From NCBI RefSeq assembly GCF_900163815.1, contig NZ_FUKO01000019.1, forward strand, positions 372,001 through 436,000: a stretch of DNA of 64,000 nucleotides. Reading direction: 5' to 3'. The stretch comes from Microbacterium esteraromaticum (GTDB lineage Bacteria > Actinomycetota > Actinomycetes > Actinomycetales > Microbacteriaceae). The translations under genes were made by a program, and so were the position numbers. Of this stretch, positions 10,881 through 19,929 are shown in pieces (within the stretch, counting starts at the first letter, position 1; each line of letters begins with the position of its first letter). The notes beneath the pieces were generated by a model. That model saw only the letters and a program-made list of their open reading frames with translations. It was not told the origin of the DNA and made no database searches.

Positions 10881-11357
10881 TCAGGCGTCGAGGCCCAGCG
10901 TCTTGCGCAGTCGTGCGACGTGTCCGGTCGCCTTCACGTTGTACTGAGCGTGTTCGATGATGCCCTGCTCGTCGAGCACGAAGGTGGAGCGGATGACGCC
11001 CTCGACGACCTTGCCGTAGTTCATCTTCTCGCCCCAGACGCCATACGCCGCGTGCACGGCGTGGTCGGGATCGCTGAGCAGATCGAAGGGCAGCCCATCG
11101 CGCTCGCGGAACTCGCGCAGCTTGGCCGGTTCATCGCGGGATACGCCCACCACCGTGTAGCCCGCGCCCTGCAGCGACGCGATGCTGTCGCGAAAATCGC
11201 ATGCCTGCGTGGTGCAGCCGGGCGTCATCGCAGCGGGGTAGAAGTACAGGATGACTTTCTGACCGCGCAGATCGGCGAGCGAGACGGTCTTGTCGTCCTG
11301 GTTGAGCAGGGCGAAGTCAGGGGCGGGGGTACCGGGCTCAAGGCGTGTATTCGTCAC
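10881..11357 (-). CDS. bcp: Thioredoxin-dependent peroxiredoxin Bcp/PrxQ
   Basis: 158 aa. It reduces hydrogen peroxide and organic hydroperoxides using thioredoxin. The fold-defining PAPDFAL, the YFYPAAMTPGCTTQACDFRD segment with peroxidatic Cys48 and nearby resolving Cys53, and VVGVSRDEPAKLREF are present. A two-cysteine PxxxTxGC-x4-C arrangement is typical of PrxQ. The stop lies in a gap behind the convergent membrane gene; upstream is rsgA on the same strand, 9 bp away. Confidence 0.95.
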   Translation of the reverse strand: MTNTRLEPGTPAPDFALLNQDDKTVSLADLRGQKVILYFYPAAMTPGCTTQACDFRDSIASLQGAGYTVVGVSRDEPAKLREFRERDGLPFDLLSDPDHAVHAAYGVWGEKMNYGKVVEGVIRSTFVLDEQGIIEHAQYNVKATGHVARLRKTLGLDA

Positions 11358-11366
11358 CCTTTCACC

Positions 11367-12410
11367 CTAGCCGCGGAACGTCGTCAGCAGTCGCTGCAGG
11401 GACTCCAGCCGTGACCGGCCGATCTCGTTCAACCGTCCGTCGGCTGCGGCCTCGTTGAGCGCGCAGTCGGCGGCGTCGGCAAGGTGCGTGCATCCGCGCG
11501 GGCATTCTTCAGCGATCGTCGCGAGCTCGGTGTACGCGGCGAGGATGTTGGCGGGATCGACATGGCCGAGTCCGAACGAGCGCACACCGGGTGTATCGAT
11601 CACCCAGCCGTTCCCTTCCTGACCCGAGTATCGAAGCGAGACGGTGGACGACGAGGTGTGGCGTCCACGCCCGGTCACCTCATTCACATGCCCGGTGGCA
11701 CGATCGGCGGTGGGGACCAGCGCATTGACGAGCGTCGATTTACCCACGCCCGAGTGCCCCACGAAGACCGTGGAGTGACCGACCAGTGCGGCCCCGATCT
11801 CATCGACGGGCATCTGCTCACGGGCGCTGGTGAAAACCGTCAGATCGAGCCCGTCGAAGTGGGCGAGGAAGGGCGCCGGATCGGCGAGGTCGGTTTTCGT
11901 GACCACGAGAAGCGGGCGGATGCCGGCATCCAGCGCGGCGACCAGATAGCGATCCACGAGGCGGGCGCGCGGTTCGGGATCAGCGGCAGCCACCACTATC
12001 AGCATCTGATCGGCATTGGCGACGATCACCCGTTCGACCTGGTCGGTGTCGTCGGCGCTGCGCCGCAGCAGCGATGTGCGCTCGACGATGCCGACGATGC
12101 GCGAGAGCGTGCCGGCGTCGCCCGACGTGTCGCCGACGATACGTGCACGGTCGCCGGTGACGATCGGCGTGCGTCGCAGCTCGCGGGCGCGTGTGGCCGT
12201 CGCGGTGTGCTCGTCCGGCTCGTCCTCGCCGAGCAGCACGTTGTAGCGGCCTCGGTCGACACCGAGGATCCGGGCGATCTTGGCATCCTCATGCGCCGGC
12301 CGGCGCTTGGTGCGCGGCCGGTTCGCCTTCGGATTCGGGCGAGTGCGGATGCTGTTCTCGTCGAACTCATCGAATTCGTCGAGGTCATCGTCGTCGCCCA
12401 GCCAGCTCAC
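11367..12410 (-). CDS. rsgA: Ribosome small subunit GTPase RsgA
   Basis: 347 aa. A circularly permuted GTPase that tests late 30S subunit assembly. An N-terminal OB-fold is followed by G4 TKTD (about 171-174), G1 GHSGVGKST (about 218-226), G3 DTPG (about 272-275) and a C-terminal zinc finger (CPRGCTHLADAADC). The N-terminus is unusually acidic (GDDDDLDEFDEFDEN). The GTG start overlaps the aroA stop (GTGA, 12407-12410), giving an aroA-rsgA operon, as the linked genes Rv3227/Rv3228 in M. tuberculosis suggest. Confidence 0.95.
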   Translation of the reverse strand: MSWLGDDDDLDEFDEFDENSIRTRPNPKANRPRTKRRPAHEDAKIARILGVDRGRYNVLLGEDEPDEHTATATRARELRRTPIVTGDRARIVGDTSGDAGTLSRIVGIVERTSLLRRSADDTDQVERVIVANADQMLIVVAAADPEPRARLVDRYLVAALDAGIRPLLVVTKTDLADPAPFLAHFDGLDLTVFTSAREQMPVDEIGAALVGHSTVFVGHSGVGKSTLVNALVPTADRATGHVNEVTGRGRHTSSSTVSLRYSGQEGNGWVIDTPGVRSFGLGHVDPANILAAYTELATIAEECPRGCTHLADAADCALNEAAADGRLNEIGRSRLESLQRLLTTFRG

Positions 12411-13732
12411 GCGTTCGCGCCCTTCAGCATCCGCTCCCAGAGAAGCGTGAACTCGGGCAGCGTCTTCGCCGTCGTGCCGATATCGTCGATCTCGACGCCG
12501 GGCACGCGCAGACCGATGACCGCTCCGGTGGTCGCCATCCGGTGATCGTGGTGTGCTGGCCATGCGCCGCCGTGCAGCGGCTTGGGGAAGATGCGCAGAC
12601 CGTCCGGAAGCTCCTCGGCCTCTCCGCCGAGCGCCCGCAGGTTGCCGATCAGAGCGGCGATGCGGTCGGTCTCGTGCGTGCGGATGTGGCCGACGCCGCG
12701 GATCGTCGTCGGACCGTCGGCGAACGCCGCCAACCCGACGATCGTCGGAGTCAGCTCGCTCGCCGCCGATAGGTCGAGGTCGAGTCCGCGGATGCTGTCT
12801 CCGGCGCGCACGGTGAGCGCGCCGCTGTGACGGCTCGTGTGCGCGCCCATGGCGTGCAGGATCTCGGGCAGGAGCGCGCCCGGCTGGGTGGAATGCAAGG
12901 GCCAGCCTGCGATCGTGACCTCGCCGCCGGTCACCATCGCCGACGCCAGGAATGGTGCGGCGTTGGACAGGTCGGGCTCGATCGCGATGTCCTTCGCCCG
13001 AGGAATGCCGGCCTCGACGAGCCATTCGCCGACGGCGGGACGTTCGATGCGGATGCCGCGGCGACTGAGGCACTCGATGGTCATGTCGATGTGCGGCAGG
13101 CTCGGCAGATGGTCGCCGGTGTGCACGAGGTGTAGGCCCACATCGAAGCGGGGTGCAGCCAGCAGCAGGCCGGACACGAACTGACTCGATTCCGAAGCAT
13201 CGATCTCGACGCGACCGCCGCGCACGCGGCCGTGACCGCGCACAGTGAACGGGAGCGACCAGGTGCCCTCGTCATCGACGTCGACGCCGAGATCGCGCAG
13301 ACCGCTGATCAGGGCTCCCATCGGGCGGTGCAGCGCGTTGGCGTCTGCGGTGATGTGCACGTCGTCGGACGCCAGACCTGCCAGCGGCGCGATGAAGCGC
13401 ATGACGGTGCCTGCCTGGCCGCAGTCGACGGTCGCGCCGCCCCGCAGCGGGGCCGGGGTGATGATCAGGTCCGGCCCGAACTCACCATCCGATGCCGCTT
13501 CTTCGATTCCGACGCCGAGCAGTCGAAGCGCGTCGATCATGCGACGCGAATCATCGGAGTGCAGCGGGCCCAGCAGACGTCCGGGCCCATCGGCGATCGC
13601 CGCGATCATCAGCTCGCGGTTGGTGAGAGATTTCGACCCTGGGATCGTCACGGAGGCGTGCACAGGCAGGTCGACATCCGGCGCGCGGTACGAACCGCGG
13701 GCGGGGGCAGGGGAATACCGTTCAGTGCTCAT
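12407..13732 (-). CDS. aroA: 3-phosphoshikimate 1-carboxyvinyltransferase (EPSP synthase)
   Basis: 441 aa. It joins PEP to shikimate-3-phosphate in the chorismate pathway. Signature segments are PGSKSLTNRELMIAAIADG (S3P/PEP binding), DCGQAGTVMRFIAPLA, DASESSQFVSGLLLAAPRF and DHRMATTGAVIGL. On the minus strand TAGGCT (13746-13741) lies 8 nt before the ATG, so the mRNA is almost leaderless. The start codon sits inside a divergent SigH-type promoter (13712-13737). Confidence 0.96.
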   Translation of the reverse strand: MSTERYSPAPARGSYRAPDVDLPVHASVTIPGSKSLTNRELMIAAIADGPGRLLGPLHSDDSRRMIDALRLLGVGIEEAASDGEFGPDLIITPAPLRGGATVDCGQAGTVMRFIAPLAGLASDDVHITADANALHRPMGALISGLRDLGVDVDDEGTWSLPFTVRGHGRVRGGRVEIDASESSQFVSGLLLAAPRFDVGLHLVHTGDHLPSLPHIDMTIECLSRRGIRIERPAVGEWLVEAGIPRAKDIAIEPDLSNAAPFLASAMVTGGEVTIAGWPLHSTQPGALLPEILHAMGAHTSRHSGALTVRAGDSIRGLDLDLSAASELTPTIVGLAAFADGPTTIRGVGHIRTHETDRIAALIGNLRALGGEAEELPDGLRIFPKPLHGGAWPAHHDHRMATTGAVIGLRVPGVEIDDIGTTAKTLPEFTLLWERMLKGANA

Positions 13733-13737
13733 CGGTT
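13712..13737 (+). promoter_or_regulatory. SigH/SigR-type promoter GGAAT-N18-GTT
   Basis: GGAAT at 13712-13716 and GTT at 13735-13737, 18 bp apart, exactly match the SigR/SigH consensus. They point at the sigma gene that starts at 13782, so the sigma factor should activate its own operon. The site lies within the first codons of the divergent aroA gene. Confidence 0.75.
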
Positions 13738-13740
13738 CTT

Positions 13741-13746
13741 AGCCTA
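13741..13746 (-). promoter_or_regulatory. -10 TAGGCT of aroA
   Basis: Minus-strand TAGGCT ends 8 nt before the aroA ATG. It overlaps the region just downstream of the SigH promoter, so the two promoters may interfere. Confidence 0.45.
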
Positions 13747-13781
13747 GTGAAGGCTGCGACACGCGGAGAAAGAGGTGACAG

Positions 13782-14450
13782 ATGTCAGTGATGGTCCTGA
13801 ACCCGCGGGCCACTCTCTCCGCTGTCGAGACGCTGGCCCGCCTAGACTGGCCAGTGATGGACGAAACAGCTCCCAGTGACCCTCGACGCGACTTCGAGGA
13901 GCAGGCGATCCCCTTCATGGATCAGCTCTATGCGGCGGCGATGCGCATGACGCGCAATCCCGCTGATGCGGCTGACCTCGTGCAGGAGACGTTCGTGAAG
14001 GCGTACGGCGCATGGTCGTCGTTCACCCAGGGCACGAACCTGAAGGCGTGGCTCTACCGCATCCTGACGAACACGTACATCAACATCTACCGCAAGCGTC
14101 AGCGCGAGCCGTACCAGGGCACCATCGACGAACTCGAGGACTGGCAGATGGGCGGTGCGGAGTCGACGACGGCATCGCACAGTCGATCGGCAGAGGCTGA
14201 AGCGATCGATCACATGCCGGCATCCGTCGTGAAGGATGCGCTGCAGGAGGTGCCCGAAGACTTCCGTCTCGCGGTGTACCTCGCCGACGTGGAGGGGTTC
14301 TCCTACCAAGAGATCGCCGACATCATGAAAACCCCCATCGGCACCGTGATGAGCCGTCTGCACCGTGGCAGGCGGATGCTGCGGGAGCTGCTGGCCGACT
14401 ACGCCGCGGAGCGAGGAATCGTCGCGGCCGAACCGAGGAGCACGAAATGA
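13782..14450 (+). CDS. sigH: ECF sigma factor, SigH/SigR family
   Basis: 222 aa. Sigma-70 region 2 ([40 protein letters not shown]) and region 4 ([20 protein letters not shown]) are clear, and the QEPYQG-like stretch after region 2 is typical of SigR/SigH. In this group the sigma factor is held by a zinc anti-sigma factor and released by thiol oxidation to drive thioredoxin and mycothiol genes. The ATG at 13782 has AGAGGTG upstream; an internal ATG at 13857 is possible. Coupled to the anti-sigma gene by ATGA overlap. Confidence 0.95.
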   Translation: MSVMVLNPRATLSAVETLARLDWPVMDETAPSDPRRDFEEQAIPFMDQLYAAAMRMTRNPADAADLVQETFVKAYGAWSSFTQGTNLKAWLYRILTNTYINIYRKRQREPYQGTIDELEDWQMGGAESTTASHSRSAEAEAIDHMPASVVKDALQEVPEDFRLAVYLADVEGFSYQEIADIMKTPIGTVMSRLHRGRRMLRELLADYAAERGIVAAEPRSTK

Positions 14451-14692
14451 GCGACTGCGGCTGCGAGAAGGCGCGTCGGGATCTGGAGGAGTACCTCCGC
14501 AATGAGGTGTGCAACACCGAGCACACCGAGATCCGTGAGCATCTGGAGAACTGCGTCTCCTGCACTGACGAGGCCCTGGTCGCCAAGACCCTCACCGAAG
14601 TCGTGGCCCGCGCCTGCAGGGAGACGGCTCCCGAAGAGCTCCGTGATCAGGTTTTTGCGCGCTTGCGAGCACTGCAGAGCGCCGCGCACTGA
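14447..14692 (+). CDS. rshA: Zinc-containing redox anti-sigma factor (RsrA/RshA)
   Basis: 81 aa. The ZAS motif is present as H32-xxx-C36-xx-C39 (HLENCVSC), with extra Cys at 4, 6 and 22. Disulfide formation ejects zinc and frees the sigma factor. Its start overlaps the sigma stop (14447-14450). This is the expected partner of the gene upstream and completes the autoregulated thiol-stress module. Confidence 0.93.
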   Translation: MSDCGCEKARRDLEEYLRNEVCNTEHTEIREHLENCVSCTDEALVAKTLTEVVARACRETAPEELRDQVFARLRALQSAAH

Positions 14693-14714
14693 GCGATATC
14701 TGTCGTCACCCCCG

Positions 14715-14720
14715 TAGTCT
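14715..14720 (+). promoter_or_regulatory. -10 TAGTCT, leaderless start for the acetyltransferase
   Basis: TAGTCT is followed by six bases and the ATG at 14727, which selects that ATG over the one at 14724. Confidence 0.45.
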
Positions 14721-14726
14721 GGGATG

Positions 14727-16016
14727 ATGACAGCACCGGAAGATCGCTCCGTTCCCGTCGACCCAGAATCGCAGCGCCGCCTGCGCGACCTCGGCCTGGA
14801 TTACCGCATCGCCGACATGGCGATAGATGCGGATGCCGAAGGTTTCCTCCGTGCAGATGCCCGTGGCTTCCTCGATGAAGACCCGACGGATGCCGCCGCG
14901 GCAGAGCTGCGCGAGACGATGCGCGCGCGCCGCAACATCGGCGTCTACGACGAGACTGCCGGCTCCTGGCCGATCGCCACCGTCAACGGCTGGCGGACGG
15001 CGATGACCGTGCCCGGTGGTGAGATCGACATGTGGGCGATCAGCTCGGTCACCGTATCCGGCACGCACCGGCGCCGGGGCATCGCGAGAGCACTGCTGGA
15101 GGGGGAGCTGCGGGCGGCATCCGCTGCGGGCATCCCTCTGGTGGGGCTCACCGTGTCCGAGGCCACGATCTACAGCCGGTACGGGTTCGGATCCGCCGTT
15201 CCTGTTGCGAACCTGACGATCGACACGCAGCAGACCGGATGGGTCGGTGCGCCCGTGCCTGGCCGCCTTCTCTACACCGACAGGGCGACTCTCGCAGATG
15301 ACCTCGAGCGTCTGCACGAGGCTGCTCGCTCCTCTCGCTCCGGTCAGGTTCAGGGGTGGCGCGGCAGGTGGGAGCGGATGGCGGGGCTCTCCGTCGCCGA
15401 CAAGGACGCCAGCAAGGTGCGCGGCGTCCACTATCTGGATGCCGACGGAACGGTGCGCGGCGCGATGGCCTATACCGTCGACGAGATGCCTGGCACGTTC
15501 CGCTCCGAGCTGAAGATCCGCACGATCATCACGGAGACGGATGAGGCGCTGCGCGCTCTCTGGCAGTTCGTCGTCCAGCATGACCTCGTCGACCGGGCGA
15601 GTGTCGACCTCAGGCCGACCGACGACCCGGTGCACTGGCTGGTCGCCAATCAGCGAGCGATCACCACCCGTGTGCACGATCACGGCTGGCTCCGGGTGCT
15701 CGACGTGCCCGCCGCGATCGAGGCGCGCTCGTACAACGCCGCCGCCGACGTCGTCGTCCGCGTACAGGATGCGCTGGGCTTCGCCGACGGCACCTGGCGG
15801 GTGCGCATCGCCGACGGCGCGGCGACGGTCGAGGCGACGGATGCCGCACCGCAGGTCACACTCGGAGTGGTCGAGCTCTCGGCCGTCTACGCCGGTGGAG
15901 AGCCGCTGCTGCGTCTCGCCGCGGCCGGACGCGTGCAGGGCGACAGCGACGCTGTCGCCTCGCTCAGCCGGGCATTCCGGGCTGATGCGGCTCCGCTGCT
16001 CGGCATCTGGTACTGA
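14727..16016 (+). CDS. Eis-like GNAT N-acetyltransferase
   Basis: 429 aa. The N-terminal GNAT domain has the acetyl-CoA segment VSGTHRRRGIARALL. A second GNAT-like domain and a C-terminal SCP2-like domain (DAAPQVTLGVVELSAVYAGGEPLLRL) complete the three-domain Eis fold, ending in ..LLGIWY, where the free C-terminal carboxylate is catalytic in Eis. Mycobacterial Eis acetylates aminoglycosides and other amines; the substrate here is unknown. Separated from the convergent kgd by a strong hairpin. Confidence 0.9.
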   Translation: MTAPEDRSVPVDPESQRRLRDLGLDYRIADMAIDADAEGFLRADARGFLDEDPTDAAAAELRETMRARRNIGVYDETAGSWPIATVNGWRTAMTVPGGEIDMWAISSVTVSGTHRRRGIARALLEGELRAASAAGIPLVGLTVSEATIYSRYGFGSAVPVANLTIDTQQTGWVGAPVPGRLLYTDRATLADDLERLHEAARSSRSGQVQGWRGRWERMAGLSVADKDASKVRGVHYLDADGTVRGAMAYTVDEMPGTFRSELKIRTIITETDEALRALWQFVVQHDLVDRASVDLRPTDDPVHWLVANQRAITTRVHDHGWLRVLDVPAAIEARSYNAAADVVVRVQDALGFADGTWRVRIADGAATVEATDAAPQVTLGVVELSAVYAGGEPLLRLAAAGRVQGDSDAVASLSRAFRADAAPLLGIWY

Positions 16017-16036
16017 CGCGCACTCCCTCGTCGAAC

Positions 16037-16078
16037 AGCGGATGCCGCGCCTCCCGTTCGGGAAGTGCGGCATCCGCT
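16037..16078. terminator. Bidirectional hairpin between eis-like and kgd genes
   Basis: AGCGGATGCCGC (16037-16048) pairs with GCGGCATCCGCT (16067-16078). The 18-nt loop contains a smaller TCCC/GGGA stem. The stem carries the octamer CGGATGCC discussed in the findings. It lies between convergent genes. Confidence 0.75.
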
Positions 16079-16094
16079 TCTGTTCTGCGACTGC

Positions 16095-19000
16095 TCAGTC
16101 GAGCGTCAGCGCCTCCTTGAGCAGGGCCGCCTGCTCGACGGCATGCACCTTCGACGACCCGGTGGCCGGGGATGCCGCCGCTGCGCGGCAGACCGCGCGG
16201 AATTCACGGTCGCCAGGGACCTCGGCGAACTCAAGCGCCAGGAACGGCCATGCGCCCTGGTTCTCCGGCTCGTCCTGAACCCACACCAGTTCGGCGTTCG
16301 GGTATGTGTCGGTGATCGCCTTCAGCTCATCGATCGGGGTCGGGTACAGCTGCTCGACCCGCACCAGAGCGATCTCTGGGTTCGGGTTCTTGTCCAGCTC
16401 GCTGCGCAGATCCCAGTGGATCTTGCCGGAGTGCACCAGCACGCGCTTGACTGCGGCGCGGTCGAGTCCGCGGTCGTCGTCGAAGACCGGCTCGAAACGA
16501 CCTTGGGTGAAGTCCTCGACCGCGCTGGTGGCTCCGCGCAGGCGCAGCATGGCCTTCGGGGTGAACACGATCAGCGGCCGGCGCGGACGGGCATATGCCT
16601 GCCGGCGCAGGAGGTGGAAGTACGACGCCGGCGTCGACGGGCGAGCGACGGTCATGTTCTGCTGCGCGCACAGCTGCAGGAATCGCTCGATGCGTGCCGA
16701 CGAGTGATCCGGGCCCTGGCCCTCGTAGCCGTGCGGCAGCAGCATCACGACGCCTGACTGCTGGCCCCACTTCTGCTCCGCCGCCGAGACGTACTCGTCG
16801 ATCACGGACTGGGCGCCGTTCGCGAAGTCGCCGAACTGCGCCTCCCACAGCACCAGCGCTTCAGTGTTCTCCACCGAGTAGCCGTACTCGAAACCGAGTG
16901 CGGCGTACTCGCTGAGCAGCGAGTCGTAGACGAAGAAGCGCCCCTGGCTGTCGGACAGGTTCGCCAGCGGCAGCCATTCCTGGCCGTTCGCACGGTCGTG
17001 CAGCACAGCGTGGCGCTGCACGAATGTGCCGCGGCGCGAGTCCTGCCCGGCCAGGCGCACTGGAGTGCCCTCGACGAGCAGCGAGCCGAAGGCGAGCAGC
17101 TCGCCGAAGCCCCAGTCGATGCCGCCGTCACGACTCATGCTCACGCGCTTGTCGAGCTGCTGCTGCAGCTTCGAGTGCACGGTGAAACCATCGGGCTTGT
17201 TGGCGTGAGCGTCGCCGATGAGATGGATGACCTCGAGCGGCACCCCGGTGACATCGGGGGACCCGATCTGGTCATCGACCGCGTTCAGCTCGGGCGCGAT
17301 GGGGGTCGCGCCGGTCTCCGCGGCGTGCGTCTCTGCGAAGGCGACTTCCAGACGACCCTGGAAGTCTTCCTTGGCCTGAGCGTATTCCTCTTCGGTGATG
17401 TCACCGCGTCCGACCAGAGCCTCGGTGTACAGCTTGCGCACCGAGCGCTTTGCCTGAATCAGATCGGTCATCAGCGGCTGCGTCATCGAGGGGTCGTCGC
17501 CCTCGTTGTGGCCGCGGCGGCGGTAGCAGATCAGGTCGATGACGACGTCGCTGTGGAAGCGCTCGCGGTATTCGAACGCGAGCTTGGCGACGTGGATGAC
17601 CGACTCCGGGTCGTCGCCGTTCACGTGGAAGATCGGCGCCTGAATCGTCTTCGCGACATCGGTGGCGTAGATGGAGGTGCGCGAGTCGGTCGGAAGCGTC
17701 GTGAAGCCGACCTGGTTGTTCACCACGACGTGCACGGTGCCACCGGTGCGGTAGCCGCGCAGCTGTGACATCTGCAGGGTCTCGACGACCACGCCCTGAC
17801 CGGCGAACGCCGCGTCGCCGTGCACGAGGATGGGCAGCCATGCGAATGTGCCGATGGGCTTGCGGTCCTGCTTGGCCCGCACGATGCCCTCGAGCACTCC
17901 GTCGACGGTCTCGAGGTGCGAGGGGTTGGCGGCCAGGTGGATCGGCAGTTCTGAGCCGTCCTCGGCGATGAAGGTGCCTTCGGTGCCGAGGTGGTACTTC
18001 ACGTCGCCAGAGCCGCGCTGATTGCCGGGCGTGAGGGAACCCTCGAACTCGCGGAACACCTGCCCGTACGTCTTACCGGCGATGTTCGTCAGCACGTTCA
18101 GCCGACCGCGGTGGGCCATGCCGATCGCTGCGCCCTCGAGCCCGGCGGTCGCCGCACCCTGCAGGATCTCATCGAGCAGCGGAATCAGCGACTCGCCGCC
18201 CTCGAGCGAGAATCGCTTCTGGCCGACGAACTTCGTCTGCAGGAAGGTCTCGAACGCCTCGGCCTCGTTGAGCTTGCGCAGCACGCGCAGCTGCTCGCCG
18301 TGGCCGGGCTTGACGTATTTGACTTCGACCTTCTCCTGGAACCAGCGGCGCTGCCCTGGATCCTGGATGTGCATGTACTCGATGCCGAGTGTGCGGCAGT
18401 ACGAGTCGCGCAGCACGCCGAGGATGTCGCGGAGCTTCATCACGCGCTTGCCGCCGAAGCCGCCGGTGACGAACTCGCGGTCGAGATCCCAGAAAGTGAG
18501 ACCGTGGCTCTCGATCTCGAGGTCGGGGTGCGAGCGCTGCACGTACTCGAGCGGGTCGATGTCTGCCATCAGGTGGCCGCGCACGCGGTAGGAGTTGATG
18601 AGCTCCTGCACGCGGGACTGCTTGTCCACCCGCTCGGCCAGGTCGACGGCGATATCGGAGTTCCAGCGAATCGGCTGGTAGGGGATGCGCAGCGCCGCGA
18701 AGATCTCGTCGTAGAAGCCGCGCTCGCCGATCAGCAGCTCGTGCACCTTCTTGAGGAACTCGCCGGAGCCGGCGCCCTGGATGACGCGGTGGTCGTAGGT
18801 GCTGGTGAGCGTGATGGTCTTGCCGATGCCCAGCTCAGTGAGCGTCCTCCCGCTGGAGCCCTGGAACTCGGCCGGATAGTTGAGGGCGCCAGCGCCGATG
18901 ATGCAGCCCTGCCCCTTCATCAAACGCGGGACAGAATGGACCGTGCCGATGCCGCCCGGGTTGGTCAGCGAAACGGTCGTGCCGGAGAAGTCGTCAGCTG

Positions 19001-19766
19001 TGAGCTTGTTGTTGCGCGCGCGGAAGATGATCTCTTCATATGCGACGAGGTATTCGCTGAAGCTCATCGAATCCGCGCGCTTGATGCTGGGCACCAGCAG
19101 TGCACGAGTGCCGTCTGCCTTGGGCACGTCGACCGCGATCCCGAGGTTCACATTCGCGGGCGCGACGACCGACGCCTTGCCGTCGATCTCGGCGTAGAAG
19201 ACGTTCTGGCTGGGGAATTCCTTGAGGGTCTTGATCAGCGCCCAGCCGATGAGGTGGGTGAAGCTGACCTTGCCACCGCGAGTGCGCGCCATGTGGTTGT
19301 TGATGACGATGCGGTTGTCGATCATCAGTTTGGCCGGGATCGTGCGAACACTCGTTGCAGTCGGAACGGTGAGGGACTGATCCATGTTCGCCGCGAGAGC
19401 CTTGGGCATGCCGCGCAGCGTCGTGACCTTCTCCTGCTCGGGGGCGGGAGCGTCTTCCTTGGGCGGCTGCGGCTTGGGAGCCTGAGCGGGGATCGGGGCG
19501 CGTTTGGCGGGCTTCGCGGTAGTGCGGGCCACGGGCTTCGATCCGATGACCGGGATGGGAGCCGTCACCGGGTTCGCGTTCTGCGCCGCGGCAGCAGAAG
19601 CGTCGGACTGACTGGCAGCATCCGGAACATAGTTCTCGAGGATCGGCCACCATTCCTTGTCGACGGAATTGCGGTCCTGTTTGAACTGCTGGTACAGCTC
19701 GTCCACGAGCCACGAATTGGCTCCGAACCCCCCGCCGCCCTCGACGCCGGTTACCTGGTTCGACAC
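16095..19766 (-). CDS. kgd: Multifunctional 2-oxoglutarate decarboxylase/dehydrogenase E1-E2 (KGD/OdhA)
   Basis: 1223 aa from a GTG with GAGGG upstream, close to the mycobacterial 1227. The order is the short FG-ANSWLVDELYQQF N-terminus, a Pro/Ala-rich linker, an E2-type succinyltransferase domain without lipoyl domain (TSTYDHRVIQGAGSGEF), then the ThDP-dependent E1o domain (GMAHRGRLNVL; GDAAFAGQG; YRRRGHNEGDDPS). It works with E2 of pyruvate dehydrogenase and E3 in the TCA cycle, and in relatives is inhibited by the FHA protein GarA/OdhI. Longer upstream ATGs lack a Shine-Dalgarno. Confidence 0.96.
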   Translation of the reverse strand: MSNQVTGVEGGGGFGANSWLVDELYQQFKQDRNSVDKEWWPILENYVPDAASQSDASAAAAQNANPVTAPIPVIGSKPVARTTAKPAKRAPIPAQAPKPQPPKEDAPAPEQEKVTTLRGMPKALAANMDQSLTVPTATSVRTIPAKLMIDNRIVINNHMARTRGGKVSFTHLIGWALIKTLKEFPSQNVFYAEIDGKASVVAPANVNLGIAVDVPKADGTRALLVPSIKRADSMSFSEYLVAYEEIIFRARNNKLTADDFSGTTVSLTNPGGIGTVHSVPRLMKGQGCIIGAGALNYPAEFQGSSGRTLTELGIGKTITLTSTYDHRVIQGAGSGEFLKKVHELLIGERGFYDEIFAALRIPYQPIRWNSDIAVDLAERVDKQSRVQELINSYRVRGHLMADIDPLEYVQRSHPDLEIESHGLTFWDLDREFVTGGFGGKRVMKLRDILGVLRDSYCRTLGIEYMHIQDPGQRRWFQEKVEVKYVKPGHGEQLRVLRKLNEAEAFETFLQTKFVGQKRFSLEGGESLIPLLDEILQGAATAGLEGAAIGMAHRGRLNVLTNIAGKTYGQVFREFEGSLTPGNQRGSGDVKYHLGTEGTFIAEDGSELPIHLAANPSHLETVDGVLEGIVRAKQDRKPIGTFAWLPILVHGDAAFAGQGVVVETLQMSQLRGYRTGGTVHVVVNNQVGFTTLPTDSRTSIYATDVAKTIQAPIFHVNGDDPESVIHVAKLAFEYRERFHSDVVIDLICYRRRGHNEGDDPSMTQPLMTDLIQAKRSVRKLYTEALVGRGDITEEEYAQAKEDFQGRLEVAFAETHAAETGATPIAPELNAVDDQIGSPDVTGVPLEVIHLIGDAHANKPDGFTVHSKLQQQLDKRVSMSRDGGIDWGFGELLAFGSLLVEGTPVRLAGQDSRRGTFVQRHAVLHDRANGQEWLPLANLSDSQGRFFVYDSLLSEYAALGFEYGYSVENTEALVLWEAQFGDFANGAQSVIDEYVSAAEQKWGQQSGVVMLLPHGYEGQGPDHSSARIERFLQLCAQQNMTVARPSTPASYFHLLRRQAYARPRRPLIVFTPKAMLRLRGATSAVEDFTQGRFEPVFDDDRGLDRAAVKRVLVHSGKIHWDLRSELDKNPNPEIALVRVEQLYPTPIDELKAITDTYPNAELVWVQDEPENQGAWPFLALEFAEVPGDREFRAVCRAAAASPATGSSKVHAVEQAALLKEALTLD

Positions 19767-19916
19767 GCTCGATCGCCCTCTTTCGTCGTTGAAGCTGTGC
19801 ATGCGACTCGACGACGACTGCACATCGAGACGCACATGTTGTTACAGTCCTCAAGCCTAACGCCATTCCACCTCTCGATTGCGTGGCAGGCAGGCCGTTT
19901 CGGAAGGCACGCGGAG

Positions 19917-19922
19917 TAGCCT
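19917..19922 (+). promoter_or_regulatory. -10 TAGCCT of guaB1, leaderless
   Basis: TAGCCT is followed by seven bases and the ATG at 19930. Confidence 0.45.
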
Positions 19923-19929
19923 GACGGGC

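Noticed and set aside
17991-19919. Long open frame antisense to kgd (642 codons)
   Set aside because: It is a high-GC shadow of the kgd gene with Arg/Asp/Glu-rich, motif-free composition.
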